Assembly: GCF_000161455.1 (NCBI RefSeq)
Contig: NZ_CM000745.1
Span: 4,593,670-4,657,669 of the forward strand
Source: Bacillus pseudomycoides DSM 12442
Lineage (GTDB): Bacteria; Bacillota; Bacilli; Bacillales; Bacillaceae_G
Length of the DNA: 64,000 nucleotides
Direction: 5' to 3'
In this document: one piece after another, positions 17,671 through 26,120 of the stretch
How positions within the stretch are numbered: the first letter of the stretch is position 1
Layout of the letters: every line of letters starts with the position of its first letter
The notes under the pieces: model-generated
Databases searched by the model: none
Told to the model about the DNA's origin: nothing
What the model saw: the letters and a program-made list of their open reading frames with translations, nothing else
Position numbers and translations under genes: made by a program

Positions 17671-18967
17671 TTCCTTCTAATAACTCAATAATTTTCTCTT
17701 TATATTTTCCTTTTCTTCCATCTTCATAGATTAAATCATGCGGATAGAAAAGTTTTTGATCCCTTCTCTTCTTACCAGTAATCGCTTCTACAATATCAGA
17801 TTCACGCGAAAGCTCTCTGAGATCTCCATTTGGCATAAGAAGCAAGATTGGAAGCCGCTCTTCTTCTTCTCCGGCACGGTAAAAGTCATACGGTAAGTCC
17901 GATGTTGAATCAACAACTAAATAGTACTCTGGATCGAGTCCAATCTTTTTAAATAAACTACTTAATTCCATCCAATTATCTAAACCATGATTCTCTGTAA
18001 ACTCTACATATTTAAAGAGATTTCGGTTCATAAAACGGCGACATAAATCACTTAGAATTTGGTCATCTTCATCTTGCCATACCTGGAAATAATAATACAT
18101 TACATTCTCGTCTAGCTTTAAATAATCCTCTACTGTTACCTCTTCTTCAAATAAAGAATAGAAATGAACAGGATGATACTTAAATGTATAATACTGCTCA
18201 TGCAATGTTTTCGCACGGTGTAAAATCTTTGTTAAAATAACTTCTGCACTGCGCGTTACCGGATGGAAATACACTTGCCAGTACATTTGATAGCGACTCA
18301 TAATATAATGCTCAACAGCGTGCATACCGCTATTTTTAATTACTACTTGATTTCCGTATGGGCGCATAACACGCAATATACGTTCCATATCAAAATTCCC
18401 GTACTTCACACCAGTAAAATAGGCATCTCTTAATAAATAATCCATACGATCTGCATCAATTTGACTAGAGATCATACTAATTGCTAATTTATTATCAGAC
18501 GTTTTCGCAATAACATCTGCTACTTTTTGTGGAAACTCTCGGTCTACGCGGCCGAGTACATCATTGATTTCCGTATCACCAACAATAATTTTTTGTGTGA
18601 ACTTCTCATGATCTAATGAAAAAACTTTTTCAAAGGAGTGTGAGAACGGACCATGTCCAACATCATGCAAGAGCGCTGCACATAAACATAATAATCTATC
18701 TTCTGCATTCCAATTTGGTCTGCCATCAAACACATCATCAATCATACGACGAATAATCTCATATACACCTAATGAATGAGTAAAGCGACTATGTTCCGCA
18801 CCATGAAATGTAAAAAATGTCGTTCCAAGCTGCTTAATACGGCGCAAACGTTGAAATTCCTTCGTTCCGATTAAATCCCAAATTACGCGATCACGCACGT
18901 GCACATATTTATGTACTGGGTCTTTAAACACTTTTGTTTCGCTGAGTTTGTCGTTTAAATATACCAT
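17663..18967 (-). CDS. ywfO: HD-domain dNTP triphosphohydrolase-like protein (YwfO)
   Basis: A 434-residue cytosolic protein with a full HD metal site: FTHSLG (His64), ALLHDVGHGPFSH (His101, Asp102) and QIDADRMDYL (Asp171/173). Members such as Enterococcus EF1143 hydrolyse dNTPs to nucleoside and triphosphate and are allosterically controlled, so a dNTP-pool role is likely. The C-terminal ~100 residues are a regulatory-type extension. It precedes the iron transporter genes but lies outside their operon. The start has AAGGAGGG ~11 bp upstream. Confidence 0.85.
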   Translation of the reverse strand: MVYLNDKLSETKVFKDPVHKYVHVRDRVIWDLIGTKEFQRLRRIKQLGTTFFTFHGAEHSRFTHSLGVYEIIRRMIDDVFDGRPNWNAEDRLLCLCAALLHDVGHGPFSHSFEKVFSLDHEKFTQKIIVGDTEINDVLGRVDREFPQKVADVIAKTSDNKLAISMISSQIDADRMDYLLRDAYFTGVKYGNFDMERILRVMRPYGNQVVIKNSGMHAVEHYIMSRYQMYWQVYFHPVTRSAEVILTKILHRAKTLHEQYYTFKYHPVHFYSLFEEEVTVEDYLKLDENVMYYYFQVWQDEDDQILSDLCRRFMNRNLFKYVEFTENHGLDNWMELSSLFKKIGLDPEYYLVVDSTSDLPYDFYRAGEEEERLPILLLMPNGDLRELSRESDIVEAITGKKRRDQKLFYPHDLIYEDGRKGKYKEKIIELLEGKK

Positions 18968-19046
18968 ATCGACACCCTCCTTCCTTACTACATTCTTATC
19001 TTTATTATAAACGAAAGACTATAGAAATGCATAAAATTCCCCTATA

Positions 19047-19090
19047 TACAGAAAATCACCTTCGCCAAAACGAAAGTGATTTTTCTGTAT
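19047..19090. terminator. Terminator after the siderophore-binding protein gene
   Basis: ATACAGAAAATCACCTTCG pairs with CGAAAGTGATTTTTCTGTAT across CCAAAA. The long A/T flanks suit both strands. Confidence 0.75.
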
Positions 19091-19093
19091 ATA

Positions 19094-20035
19094 TTATTTT
19101 CCTAAAACAAACTCAGCAATTTCGTCTAAGATCATTTCTTTACCAAGTGGGAAGTACCCTTTGTTTAGGTCTTCGTTTTTGATTGTGAATACGTGGTTGT
19201 TCTTAACAGCGTTCATGTTTTTCCAAATTGTTTCTTCTTGGAATTCTTTTAAGCGCTGAGAACCATCACCAGTTGTAAATACGAATAAGTAGTCTGGGTT
19301 GTAATCAATTAAAGCTTCTTTTTGTACTTGTACTAGCGGTTTATCAGTTGGTGTACCTTGAACAGCTGGTAATTTTAAATCTTTAAAGAGTACGCTACCG
19401 TAACCGTAGTCACCATATACACGGAATGCATTTGGATATGCAGCCATCTTCATGAACTTCGCATCACCAGTTTTTGCAACGATTTTATCGTGTAATTTAC
19501 TTGCTTTTTCATCATATCCCTTGAACCATGCAGTTGTTTCTTTTTCTTTACCGAAGATTTTACCTAGTTCTTCAAACTTGGGACGCCATTGATCTAATGG
19601 AGTTTTTAACATAACTGTTGGTGCAATTTTAGATAATTGATCATAAATTTTTTCTTGGCGGTTGTTCACAAGAATTAAATCTGGTTTTGCAGCAGCTACT
19701 GCTTCAATGTTAATTTTATCGCCCCATGCAGAGCCAACTGGTTTTACATCTTTTAATTTATCTGCAATATGTGCATCGATTTTCTCTTGAGACGTATTTG
19801 CAGTAATGATTGGTTTCATTCCAAAGATTAATAATTCTTCTGTTGAACCACTAAGGTCAGCAATTTTCTTTGGATTTGCAGGAATTTTAATTTCCCCTTT
19901 TGCATGTTGTACAGTGCGCTCTTCAACTTTCGCATCTGCTTTCTTTTCTTCTTTCTTATCAGAAGAACAAGCTGCAAATAGTACAGAAGTAACTACTAGT
20001 ACCATTGCTAGTAACGTCGCTTTGAATTTCTTCAT
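19094..20035 (-). CDS. Iron-siderophore ABC transporter, substrate-binding lipoprotein
   Basis: A 313-residue lipoprotein: signal peptide with lipobox LFAAC (Cys23), a Lys/Glu-rich linker, then a FhuD/FecB-type bilobal domain (EERTVQHAKGEIKIP, INIEAVAAAKPDLILVN, ALIDYNPDYLFVF). It captures a ferric siderophore outside the membrane and passes it to the two permeases. From memory its closest named relatives are YfiY-type schizokinen/arthrobactin binders, but the ligand cannot be read here. It is the last gene of the cluster, separated from the ATPase gene by 200 bp of hairpins. Confidence 0.88.
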   Translation of the reverse strand: MKKFKATLLAMVLVVTSVLFAACSSDKKEEKKADAKVEERTVQHAKGEIKIPANPKKIADLSGSTEELLIFGMKPIITANTSQEKIDAHIADKLKDVKPVGSAWGDKINIEAVAAAKPDLILVNNRQEKIYDQLSKIAPTVMLKTPLDQWRPKFEELGKIFGKEKETTAWFKGYDEKASKLHDKIVAKTGDAKFMKMAAYPNAFRVYGDYGYGSVLFKDLKLPAVQGTPTDKPLVQVQKEALIDYNPDYLFVFTTGDGSQRLKEFQEETIWKNMNAVKNNHVFTIKNEDLNKGYFPLGKEMILDEIAEFVLGK

Positions 20036-20138
20036 ATTCCCACTCCTTCTGGATGTATTTCTCTTATAAGCTACATATCACTATAAGAAACTACAACCAA
20101 CAGTTTATTAATATATATTTATTAATCGTTATATGTAA

Positions 20139-20152
20139 CCCGTTCTAACGGG
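20139..20152 (-). other. Small hairpin upstream of the binding-protein gene
   Basis: CCCGTT-CT-AACGGG forms a 6-bp stem ~100 bp before the SBP start, in AT-rich sequence. Together with the hairpin at 20195-20232 it separates the SBP message from the ATPase message. Confidence 0.4.
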
Positions 20153-20194
20153 CGTTCAACTTACCAGCTCGAATGAGAAGCTCAACGTCCATTA

Positions 20195-20232
20195 GAATCC
20201 CTCCCCTCTATCAAAGTAGGAGGGGAAGATTC
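20195..20232 (-). other. Stable hairpin right after the ATPase stop
   Basis: GAATC...TCCCCTC and GAGGGGA.GATTC-type arms pair around TATCAAAGTA. There is no T-run behind it on the minus strand, so RNA processing or stabilisation is as likely as termination. Confidence 0.5.
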
Positions 20233-20235
20233 CAT

Positions 20236-21048
20236 CTATGCTTTCTCACGTAACTGATTATTAATCATCATTAAATCGTATGTTAAACAAATTGGTTTAC
20301 AGTTTACAGGACATGGAACAATTTGTGCTTCTATTTCAAACACATTGCGAAGCGTTTCACTTGTCATTACTTCATCTGGTGTCCCTTGCTTCATTAACTT
20401 ACCAGCTTTCAAAGCAACCATATGATCTGAAAAACGAGAAGCATGGTTTAAATCATGAATAACCATGACAATTGTGCGGCCTTCTTCTTGATTTAATTTT
20501 TTTAATAAATTTAATACTTCCAGTTGGTGAGCCATATCTAAGTATGTAGTTGGTTCGTCTAGTACGAGTAAATCCGTACCTTGCGCAAGAGCCATTGCAA
20601 TCCAAACGCGTTGACGTTGACCACCCGATAAGGCTTCTGCTGAACGATTCGCAAATTCTGTCATCCCTGTTACCTCAAGTGCCCAGTGGATGTAGCGATA
20701 ATCTTCTTCCTTCAACGTGCCAAACCCTTTTTGATGAGGGAAACGGCCATAAGAAACAAGTTCAAACACAGTAAGACCAGTTGGCACTTCTGCAGTTTGT
20801 GGCAAAATCGCCATTTTCTTTGCGATTTCTTTTGTTGGCTGTTTCTCAATTGCTTTTCCATCTAGGTAAACAGTACCTCGTTTTGCTTTCAAAATACGAG
20901 AAGCTGTTTTTAACAATGTGGATTTTCCGCATCCATTCGGCCCAATAATTGTTGTAATTTTCCCTTCTGGAATTTCAACTGACAATCCATCAATAATTAA
21001 TCCTTCATTATAACCAACAGATACCGAATCAACCGCTAAAGTTGCCAT
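20236..21048 (-). CDS. Iron-siderophore ABC transporter, ATPase
   Basis: A 270-residue FecE/FhuC-type ATPase. Walker A is GPNGCGKST (36-44), the signature is LSGGQRQRVWIAMALAQ, Walker B is LLVLDEPT, and the switch histidine is in VMVIHDLNHA. The C-terminal tail carries CPVNCKPIC, also seen in YusV-like ATPases, which in B. subtilis serve several siderophore permeases. It is 15 bp from the permease gene and shares its operon. Confidence 0.92.
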   Translation of the reverse strand: MATLAVDSVSVGYNEGLIIDGLSVEIPEGKITTIIGPNGCGKSTLLKTASRILKAKRGTVYLDGKAIEKQPTKEIAKKMAILPQTAEVPTGLTVFELVSYGRFPHQKGFGTLKEEDYRYIHWALEVTGMTEFANRSAEALSGGQRQRVWIAMALAQGTDLLVLDEPTTYLDMAHQLEVLNLLKKLNQEEGRTIVMVIHDLNHASRFSDHMVALKAGKLMKQGTPDEVMTSETLRNVFEIEAQIVPCPVNCKPICLTYDLMMINNQLREKA

Positions 21049-21063
21049 ACAAAACGCCTCCCT

Positions 21064-22080
21064 TTATTTTGTTCTCATAAGTAAATAAATGAAATACGGT
21101 GCACCAATTACAGAAATAACAAGACCGACCGGTATTTCTGATGTCGTTAACACACTTCGTGAAATTAAATCTGCAAATAACAGCAAGAGCGTTCCAATTA
21201 ATGCCGCTGTAGGCAACATAATTTGATGCTTTCCGCCAACAAGTCGCCTTGCTAAATGCGGTGCCATTAAACCAATAAAACCAATTCCACCAGCAACCGC
21301 AACAGATGCTCCCGCTAAACAAACAGCAATGAATAATAATTTGCGTCTTTCTTTCTCTACGTTTACACCAAGTCCAACTGCCGCTGCATCTCCTAAATTC
21401 ATTACATTTAACACATGCGCTTTCCGAATCGCAATTGGTAAAAAGATGAGCATCCATGGAAGTACGCTTAATACGAATTTCCAATCTGTTCCCCATAAAC
21501 TTCCCGCTAACCAAATCGTGGCAAAACGGAAATCATTCGATGTCATTTTCATTGAAAAAATTAAGCTAACAGCGCTAAACCCAGCTGCTACTGCAATACC
21601 GACAAGTATTAAACGAGTTGATGAAACGCCGTCCTTCCATGCCAGTGCATAAATGATAACTGCTGCTAACACTGCACCAACTAATGCAAAGAATGGAAGA
21701 ATGAATACAGATAGAAGTGTACCCGTCCCGACTTTTCCAAAAAAGAAATATACGAAAACAACAACTGTCAATCCCGCCCCGGCATTAATACCAATAATTC
21801 CAGGATCAGCAAGTGGATTTCGTGATAATCCTTGCATAATGGCACCGGATACCGCTAATGCTGAACCAACTAAGATGGCAATAACCATACGTGGCATACG
21901 AAATTCGAATAAAATAACGGACTGATCTTCTGCTCCTAGCCCGACCAATGACTTTAACACATCCATTGGTGGAATTTTAAACGTTCCTGTATTTAAACTA
22001 ATAAGGAATACTGAAAAGATTAATCCAGCCAAAATCGTTACAATTGAAATGTTCTTTTTTGTTAAGACGCTTGTTCTCAC
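21064..22080 (-). CDS. Iron-siderophore ABC transporter, permease (second)
   Basis: A 338-residue FecCD permease with about ten transmembrane segments. Family motifs include SALAVSGAIMQGLSRNPLADPGIIGINAGAG and GGIGFIGLMAPHLARRLVG. It pairs with the product of the upstream gene to form the channel for the ferric siderophore. Its start overlaps the previous stop by four bases (ATGA), so translation is coupled. Confidence 0.93.
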   Translation of the reverse strand: MRTSVLTKKNISIVTILAGLIFSVFLISLNTGTFKIPPMDVLKSLVGLGAEDQSVILFEFRMPRMVIAILVGSALAVSGAIMQGLSRNPLADPGIIGINAGAGLTVVVFVYFFFGKVGTGTLLSVFILPFFALVGAVLAAVIIYALAWKDGVSSTRLILVGIAVAAGFSAVSLIFSMKMTSNDFRFATIWLAGSLWGTDWKFVLSVLPWMLIFLPIAIRKAHVLNVMNLGDAAAVGLGVNVEKERRKLLFIAVCLAGASVAVAGGIGFIGLMAPHLARRLVGGKHQIMLPTAALIGTLLLLFADLISRSVLTTSEIPVGLVISVIGAPYFIYLLMRTK

Positions 22081-23132
22081 ATTTTTCCTCTCCCTTCATT
22101 ACGTGCTAAGTAGAGGAAGAATGGAACGCCAATTAGTGCTGTAATCGCACCGATTGGTGTTTCAAACGGCGGATTAATAATACGAGATAACATATCCGCA
22201 CATTCAATTAACAATCCGCCTAATATAGCAGAACATGGAATAACCCATCTATAATCTGAACCGACAAGAAAACGTGTCATATGGGGGATTACAAGCCCAA
22301 CAAACCCAACGGATCCTGCCATAGATACGGCTGAACCTGTTAAAACAAGAACAAGTACAGTTCCGATAAATTTAATTAATGTTGTATTTTGTCCAAGTCC
22401 AATCGCAATTTCTTCACCGAAACTTAAGATTGTAATGTACCTGGACATCATAATCGCAATAGCGAGACAAATAAGTCCAATCGGCAATAACATATCAATG
22501 CTTTGCCACTTCACACCAGCAACACCGCCTGCATTCCACATACTCACCTCTTGAGCAAGATTGAAATACAAAGCGATTCCAGATGAAATAGCCCCAAGTA
22601 AAGCACTAATTGCCGCTCCAGCTAACGCTAATTTAACAGGTGTTAATCCTCCTGGTGAAGAAGCTCCAATGCCGTATACAATACTTGCACCAAATGCTGC
22701 TCCAACAAAAGAAGCGATAACAAACATTAAATACGGTGAATTTGGAAAAAACGCATACATAATTGCAATTCCAAACACAGCCCCATCAGTAATCCCCATT
22801 AATGATGGAGATGCGAGCGGGTTTCGCGTCATTCCTTGCATAATGGCACCGGATACCGCTAAAAATGCACCAGCAACAACACCGCCAATTGCTCTAGGCA
22901 TGCGCAGCTCCCAAATCACATTATGATGCGTCAAAGAACCATCAAACTGAAAGACAGCTTGCCATACAGTCTTTAAACTAATATCCGCTGCACCAAATGA
23001 AATTGAAGTTGCCATACTTAAAGCTAATAAAATTGTTCCCGCTATTAAAATAATAGAAGCAATAAGCGGTCTGCTCTTAATCTCTTTCACATTTACTTCT
23101 TGTTGTTCTATACTCCTCGCACTAGCTTCCAT
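22077..23132 (-). CDS. Iron-siderophore ABC transporter, permease (first)
   Basis: A 351-residue FecCD permease, first gene of the Fur-controlled operon. It has AVSGAIMQGMTRNPLASPSLMGITDGAVFG and GSVGFVGLVIPHMTRFLVG motifs and ~10 membrane segments, with a 25-residue polar N-terminus. The ATG at 23132 follows a GAGGGATGG-type box. It partners the second permease. The order permease-permease-ATPase-SBP on one strand is unusual only in the 200-bp gap before the SBP. Confidence 0.92.
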   Translation of the reverse strand: MEASARSIEQQEVNVKEIKSRPLIASIILIAGTILLALSMATSISFGAADISLKTVWQAVFQFDGSLTHHNVIWELRMPRAIGGVVAGAFLAVSGAIMQGMTRNPLASPSLMGITDGAVFGIAIMYAFFPNSPYLMFVIASFVGAAFGASIVYGIGASSPGGLTPVKLALAGAAISALLGAISSGIALYFNLAQEVSMWNAGGVAGVKWQSIDMLLPIGLICLAIAIMMSRYITILSFGEEIAIGLGQNTTLIKFIGTVLVLVLTGSAVSMAGSVGFVGLVIPHMTRFLVGSDYRWVIPCSAILGGLLIECADMLSRIINPPFETPIGAITALIGVPFFLYLARNEGRGKM

Positions 23133-23225
23133 CCCTCAACCATCCTAACCAACAACATATATTTAACAAAATGAGATTTATTCTCAAGAAACAGCAAAAA
23201 GAAAATTGGGTGTATCCACCCTTTT

Positions 23226-23240
23226 TGATAATGATTATCA
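23226..23240 (-). promoter_or_regulatory. Fur box of the siderophore importer operon
   Basis: TGATAATGATTATCA is a perfect 7-1-7 Fur box, ~94 bp upstream of the first permease start. Iron-loaded Fur should repress the operon. Confidence 0.9.
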
Positions 23241-23421
23241 GAATCACATTTTCTATTCTACCTACCATTACAAAAGGCTGTCAACCATTATTTTGCAATA
23301 TAAAACTAATGTAGTTCATACGAAACCGATATCATAATAGGAAGTTTATCCACTAGTAAATGACCCAATAACAGTCCTCTACCTTTCCTTATTTAAAAAT
23401 AATTTTTCTTTTTTAGAACAT

Positions 23422-23457
23422 AAAAAAAGAAGAGTAGATTGTTTACTCTTCTTTTTC
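23422..23457 (-). terminator. Terminator of the yuzB-like gene
   Basis: AAAAAAAGAAGAGTA and TACTCTTCTTTTT pair across GATTGTT directly after the stop codon. Confidence 0.8.
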
Positions 23458-23682
23458 TTATTTATTTAGTTTTGCTTCAATTTTTTTAATCAGTTCATCT
23501 TCATTTGGTGCTGCAACTGGACGATTATTAACAAAAGCGAACGACTTTTTACGTCCCGGTCCACAATATGATTGACATCCAACTTCGATATTTGCACATG
23601 AATCTACCTTTTTGAGTCGTGGTATCAGCGTCTTAATATTCGTTGCCTGACAATCATCACACACACGAAATTCATTTCCCAT
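23458..23682 (-). CDS. DUF1450 (YuzB-like) small cysteine-rich protein
   Basis: A 74-residue protein from the ATG at 23682, chosen because GAGGAAGTG lies ~10 bp upstream; a longer frame to 23739 has no such box. It keeps the DUF1450 cysteine pattern: VCDDC, then VDSCANIEVGCQSYCGPG. Four to five cysteines suggest metal or Fe-S binding, as the pattern resembles thioredoxin-like ferredoxins, but no function is established. It stands alone between the iron operon and a dispersed repeat. Confidence 0.8.
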   Translation of the reverse strand: MGNEFRVCDDCQATNIKTLIPRLKKVDSCANIEVGCQSYCGPGRKKSFAFVNNRPVAAPNEDELIKKIEAKLNK

Positions 23683-23878
23683 TCTATATAACACTTCCTC
23701 TATTTTCAACTTTTCACAAGTACATTTAAAAATAAACACTAAATGGTATTTTACCGCTCTTTGAAGGTTGATGCAAGTTTTCCTCTGTACGATTTATTTC
23801 TAATATTTTCTCGTTATCCCTCTCTTTATAAGCACAATTCATCCACATATATAAGTACAAATTAAAAAAACGATATAA

Positions 23879-24022
23879 AAACCTTTCTTTTTAGGTAGGA
23901 GAGAGCATCCGGCCATGCATAGGCGCGGTCTCCTGCCCCATGCCAAGTAAAAACAAAGAGAGAAAACGAGTGCATCTTCATAACCGCGACTTTTATGTTG
24001 GAAAATCAAAATGGATTTGTAT
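23879..24022 (+). repeat. Dispersed bcr-like repeat, copy A
   Basis: Shares with copies C-E the blocks ACCTTTCTTTTTAG, GGGAGAGAGCATCCG, CCATGCATAG and CCCCATGCCAAGT, and with copy B GTTGAAAAATCAAAATG-type ends. Length (~145 bp) and restriction to a B. cereus-group-like genome recall the bcr1 element. Confidence 0.75.
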
Positions 24023-24065
24023 AGAAATTCTTCTTTATCAAAATCTACCATATTTTTAAAAGCTT

Positions 24066-24096
24066 TGTATAAAAGCAATTTCTTTTGTCCATTATA
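24066..24096 (+). promoter_or_regulatory. Candidate forespore (sigma-F/G) promoter of rsfA
   Basis: TGTATA (24066-24071) and CATTATA (24090-24096) are 18 bp apart, close to the TGnATA-N17/18-CATACTA forespore consensus. rsfA is forespore expressed in B. subtilis. Confidence 0.5.
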
Positions 24097-24134
24097 AAAA
24101 TAGGAAGTTTATAAAAAGAAAGGGAGTTGAATCT

Positions 24135-24800
24135 ATGAAAGTAAGACAAGATGCTTGGACAGACGAAGATGATCTATTACTCGCTGAAACCGTACTACGT
24201 CATGTTCGAGAAGGAAGTACACAATTAAATGCATTTGAAGAAGTTGGCGATCAGTTAAATCGCACATCAGCTGCTTGTGGTTTTCGTTGGAATGCTGTCG
24301 TTCGTTATAGCTATGAACAGGCGCTGCAACTAGCAAAAAGACATCGAAAAGATAAAATGAGAGCTGCTAGTGGTGAACATGCGAAAAAACGCCTGCTTTA
24401 TACGCCATCAGCTTCAGCAGTAATTACAGTCGATGAAGAGCCAGTCGTAAATAACACCGTTCCACGTTCGGAACCAGCTGTATCTAGTACCTCTATAACA
24501 ATGCAAGATGTAATTTACTTTTTACAAACGGTAGGGTCTTCAAGCGTAAAAGTAACAGCTCTTGAAAATGAGAATGTGAGATTGAAACAAGAAATTAAGG
24601 CGCAAATGCTTCGAAATGAAGAATTAGAGAAGAAACTAGAAAAGCTAGAACAACAATCTAATACAGTACAAGAAGACTACGAAACGCTCATGAATATTAT
24701 GAACCGTGCTCGTAAATTAGCATTAATGGATGATGAAGAGCAAACGCAAACCTCATTTCGCATGGATCGAAACGGTAATTTAGAAAAAATTGCAGAATAA
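24135..24800 (+). CDS. rsfA: Prespore-specific regulator RsfA
   Basis: A 221-residue DNA-binding protein. The N-terminal ~65 residues are a Myb/SANT-like domain (RQDAWTDEDDLLLAETVLRHVREG, then CGFRWNAVVR). Residues ~135-175 form a leucine-rich coiled coil (ALENENVRLKQEIKAQ) for oligomerisation. In B. subtilis RsfA fine-tunes part of the sigma-F regulon. AAAGGGAG precedes the ATG. It sits near ywfO and lipL as in B. subtilis, but between two same-orientation copies of a dispersed repeat. Confidence 0.92.
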   Translation: MKVRQDAWTDEDDLLLAETVLRHVREGSTQLNAFEEVGDQLNRTSAACGFRWNAVVRYSYEQALQLAKRHRKDKMRAASGEHAKKRLLYTPSASAVITVDEEPVVNNTVPRSEPAVSSTSITMQDVIYFLQTVGSSSVKVTALENENVRLKQEIKAQMLRNEELEKKLEKLEQQSNTVQEDYETLMNIMNRARKLALMDDEEQTQTSFRMDRNGNLEKIAE

Positions 24801-24830
24801 AAAGGATGCGATGAACGCATCCTTTTTATT
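24799..24830 (+). terminator. rsfA terminator
   Basis: AAAAAGGATGCG and CGCATCCTTTTT pair across ATGAA, right at the stop. Confidence 0.85.
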
Positions 24831-24882
24831 TTGATTCAATCATATAAGCTTCTTCTATATAAGTACAAACTGAAAAACCGAC

Positions 24883-24982
24883 ATAAAACCTAATCTTTAG
24901 GTGAGAGAGAGCAAGTGCAGGTCACCTTTTGTTCTTCGAGGTAGCGACTTATATGTTGAAAAATCAAAATGAATTTATATAT
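24883..24982 (+). repeat. Dispersed bcr-like repeat, copy B (short)
   Basis: Carries the AAAACCTAATCTTTAG opening, then GAGAGAGAGCAAGTGCAG and GTCACCTTTTGTTCTTCGAG, and the GTTGAAAAATCAAAATG end. The central ~55 bp with the CATGCATAG block seen in other copies is missing, so it is an internally deleted copy. Confidence 0.7.
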
Positions 24983-25219
24983 TTTAGACTCTCTCTTTAT
25001 ATCTGGGAAATCTCTTTTTTTCGGATTTCCTTTACATGCTACTACCCCAATTGTTTTTACTGACTGACTAATTGTTTGATATGCTACATCGCTTACGATT
25101 GCGTACATATCTGCATATTTACGTACATCGCCAATAATTACATTACCTTCATATTTCATTTTCTTTCCGTCAACCACTACATCATTTTGCTCCATGTTTG
25201 CTATAATAAAGATTGTCAT
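24890..25219 (-). CDS. Doubtful hypothetical ORF ending inside a repeat
   Basis: A 109-codon frame, divergent from lipL. The first ~75 residues (for example DVVVDGKKMKYEGN, VRKYADMYAIVSDVAYQ) have a protein-like composition, but no ribosome binding site precedes the ATG at 25219 and the frame would overlap the lipL promoter region. The last ~30 residues are encoded by repeat copy B. I do not recognise a family. It may be a small gene truncated or extended by the repeat, or chance. Confidence 0.3.
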   Translation of the reverse strand: MTIFIIANMEQNDVVVDGKKMKYEGNVIIGDVRKYADMYAIVSDVAYQTISQSVKTIGVVACKGNPKKRDFPDIKRESKIYKFILIFQHISRYLEEQKVTCTCSLSPKD

Positions 25220-25242
25220 TTTATAGATAAGGGGTTAGTTAT

Positions 25243-26088
25243 ATGAGCAATTCCCGTTCGATTTTATCTCAACCAGAGTGGCGTATCGTGGATCAGTCTA
25301 GTTTAGGCCAGACTTTTCATGCTCTACAGTCATTTGCAATGGATGATACGCTATGTACAACAATCGGAAATGGTACATCTGCTTCAGCAATGCGCTCTTG
25401 GGTTCATCACAATACAATTGTTCTTGGCATTCAAGATTCTCGCCTTCCTCATTTAAATGAGGGGATTTCCTTTTTAAAAAAGAACAACTTCCATGTCATT
25501 GTCCGCAATTCAGGTGGTCTTGCAGTCGTACTTGATGAAGGGGTTTTAAATATATCACTTCTATTCCAAGAAACAGAAAAAGGAATTGATATCGATCTTG
25601 GATACGATACGATGTGGCATTTAATTAAGGAAATGTTAAAAGATTACGATGTCGATATCGAGGCAAAAGAAATCGTTGGCTCTTATTGTCCAGGTAGCTA
25701 TGATTTAAGTATTCGTGATCAAAAATTCGCAGGTATTTCACAGCGCCGCATTCGCGGAGGGATTGCCGTACAAATTTATTTATGTGCTACAGGCAGTGGC
25801 TCCGAACGCGCGGCACTTGTTCGTGATTTCTACAACTTAGCAATTCAAGGAAAAGAAACAAGATTCACGTATCCTGAAATTGTTCCAAGTACAATGGCCT
25901 CATTGTCTGAACTACTTGGTGAAACGATTACCGTTCAAGACTTAATGATGCGCCTGTTAAAAACATTACAGCATTTCGCACCCAAATTAACACCATCACA
26001 ATTAACAGTTGATGAAGTTCCTTTGTACGAAATGAATTTACAACGTATCATCGATCGCAATAATAAAGCACTTGATCTCGAAAAGTAA
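25243..26088 (+). CDS. lipL: Octanoyl-[GcvH]:protein N-octanoyltransferase
   Basis: A 281-residue member of the biotin/lipoate ligase fold. LipL moves octanoyl from GcvH to E2 subunits of dehydrogenase complexes, the last transfer of Bacillus lipoate assembly. Catalytic Cys149 is in GSYCPGSYDLS and Lys161 in RDQKFAGISQRR; VRNSGGLAVVLDEGVLNIS is the substrate-pocket motif. AAGGGG lies upstream of the ATG. The rsfA-lipL-pta-hemQ neighbourhood matches B. subtilis ywf genes. Confidence 0.92.
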   Translation: MSNSRSILSQPEWRIVDQSSLGQTFHALQSFAMDDTLCTTIGNGTSASAMRSWVHHNTIVLGIQDSRLPHLNEGISFLKKNNFHVIVRNSGGLAVVLDEGVLNISLLFQETEKGIDIDLGYDTMWHLIKEMLKDYDVDIEAKEIVGSYCPGSYDLSIRDQKFAGISQRRIRGGIAVQIYLCATGSGSERAALVRDFYNLAIQGKETRFTYPEIVPSTMASLSELLGETITVQDLMMRLLKTLQHFAPKLTPSQLTVDEVPLYEMNLQRIIDRNNKALDLEK

Positions 26089-26089
26089 T

Positions 26090-26119
26090 AAAAGCCCCGC
26101 TATATAGCGGGGCTTTTTA
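26090..26119. terminator. Bidirectional terminator between lipL and pta
   Basis: AAAAGCCCCGC and GCGGGGCTTTTT pair across TATATA between convergent genes. Confidence 0.9.
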
Positions 26120-26120
26120 A

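Noticed and set aside
21029..21514. 161-codon minus-strand frame inside the second permease
   Set aside because: Out-of-frame shadow with Cys/Trp-rich composition typical of a shifted hydrophobic gene; the permease frame carries the conserved motifs.
23839..24078. 79-codon minus-strand frame
   Set aside because: Encoded almost wholly by dispersed repeat copy A; similar peptides arise from the other copies, so it reflects the repeat and not a gene.
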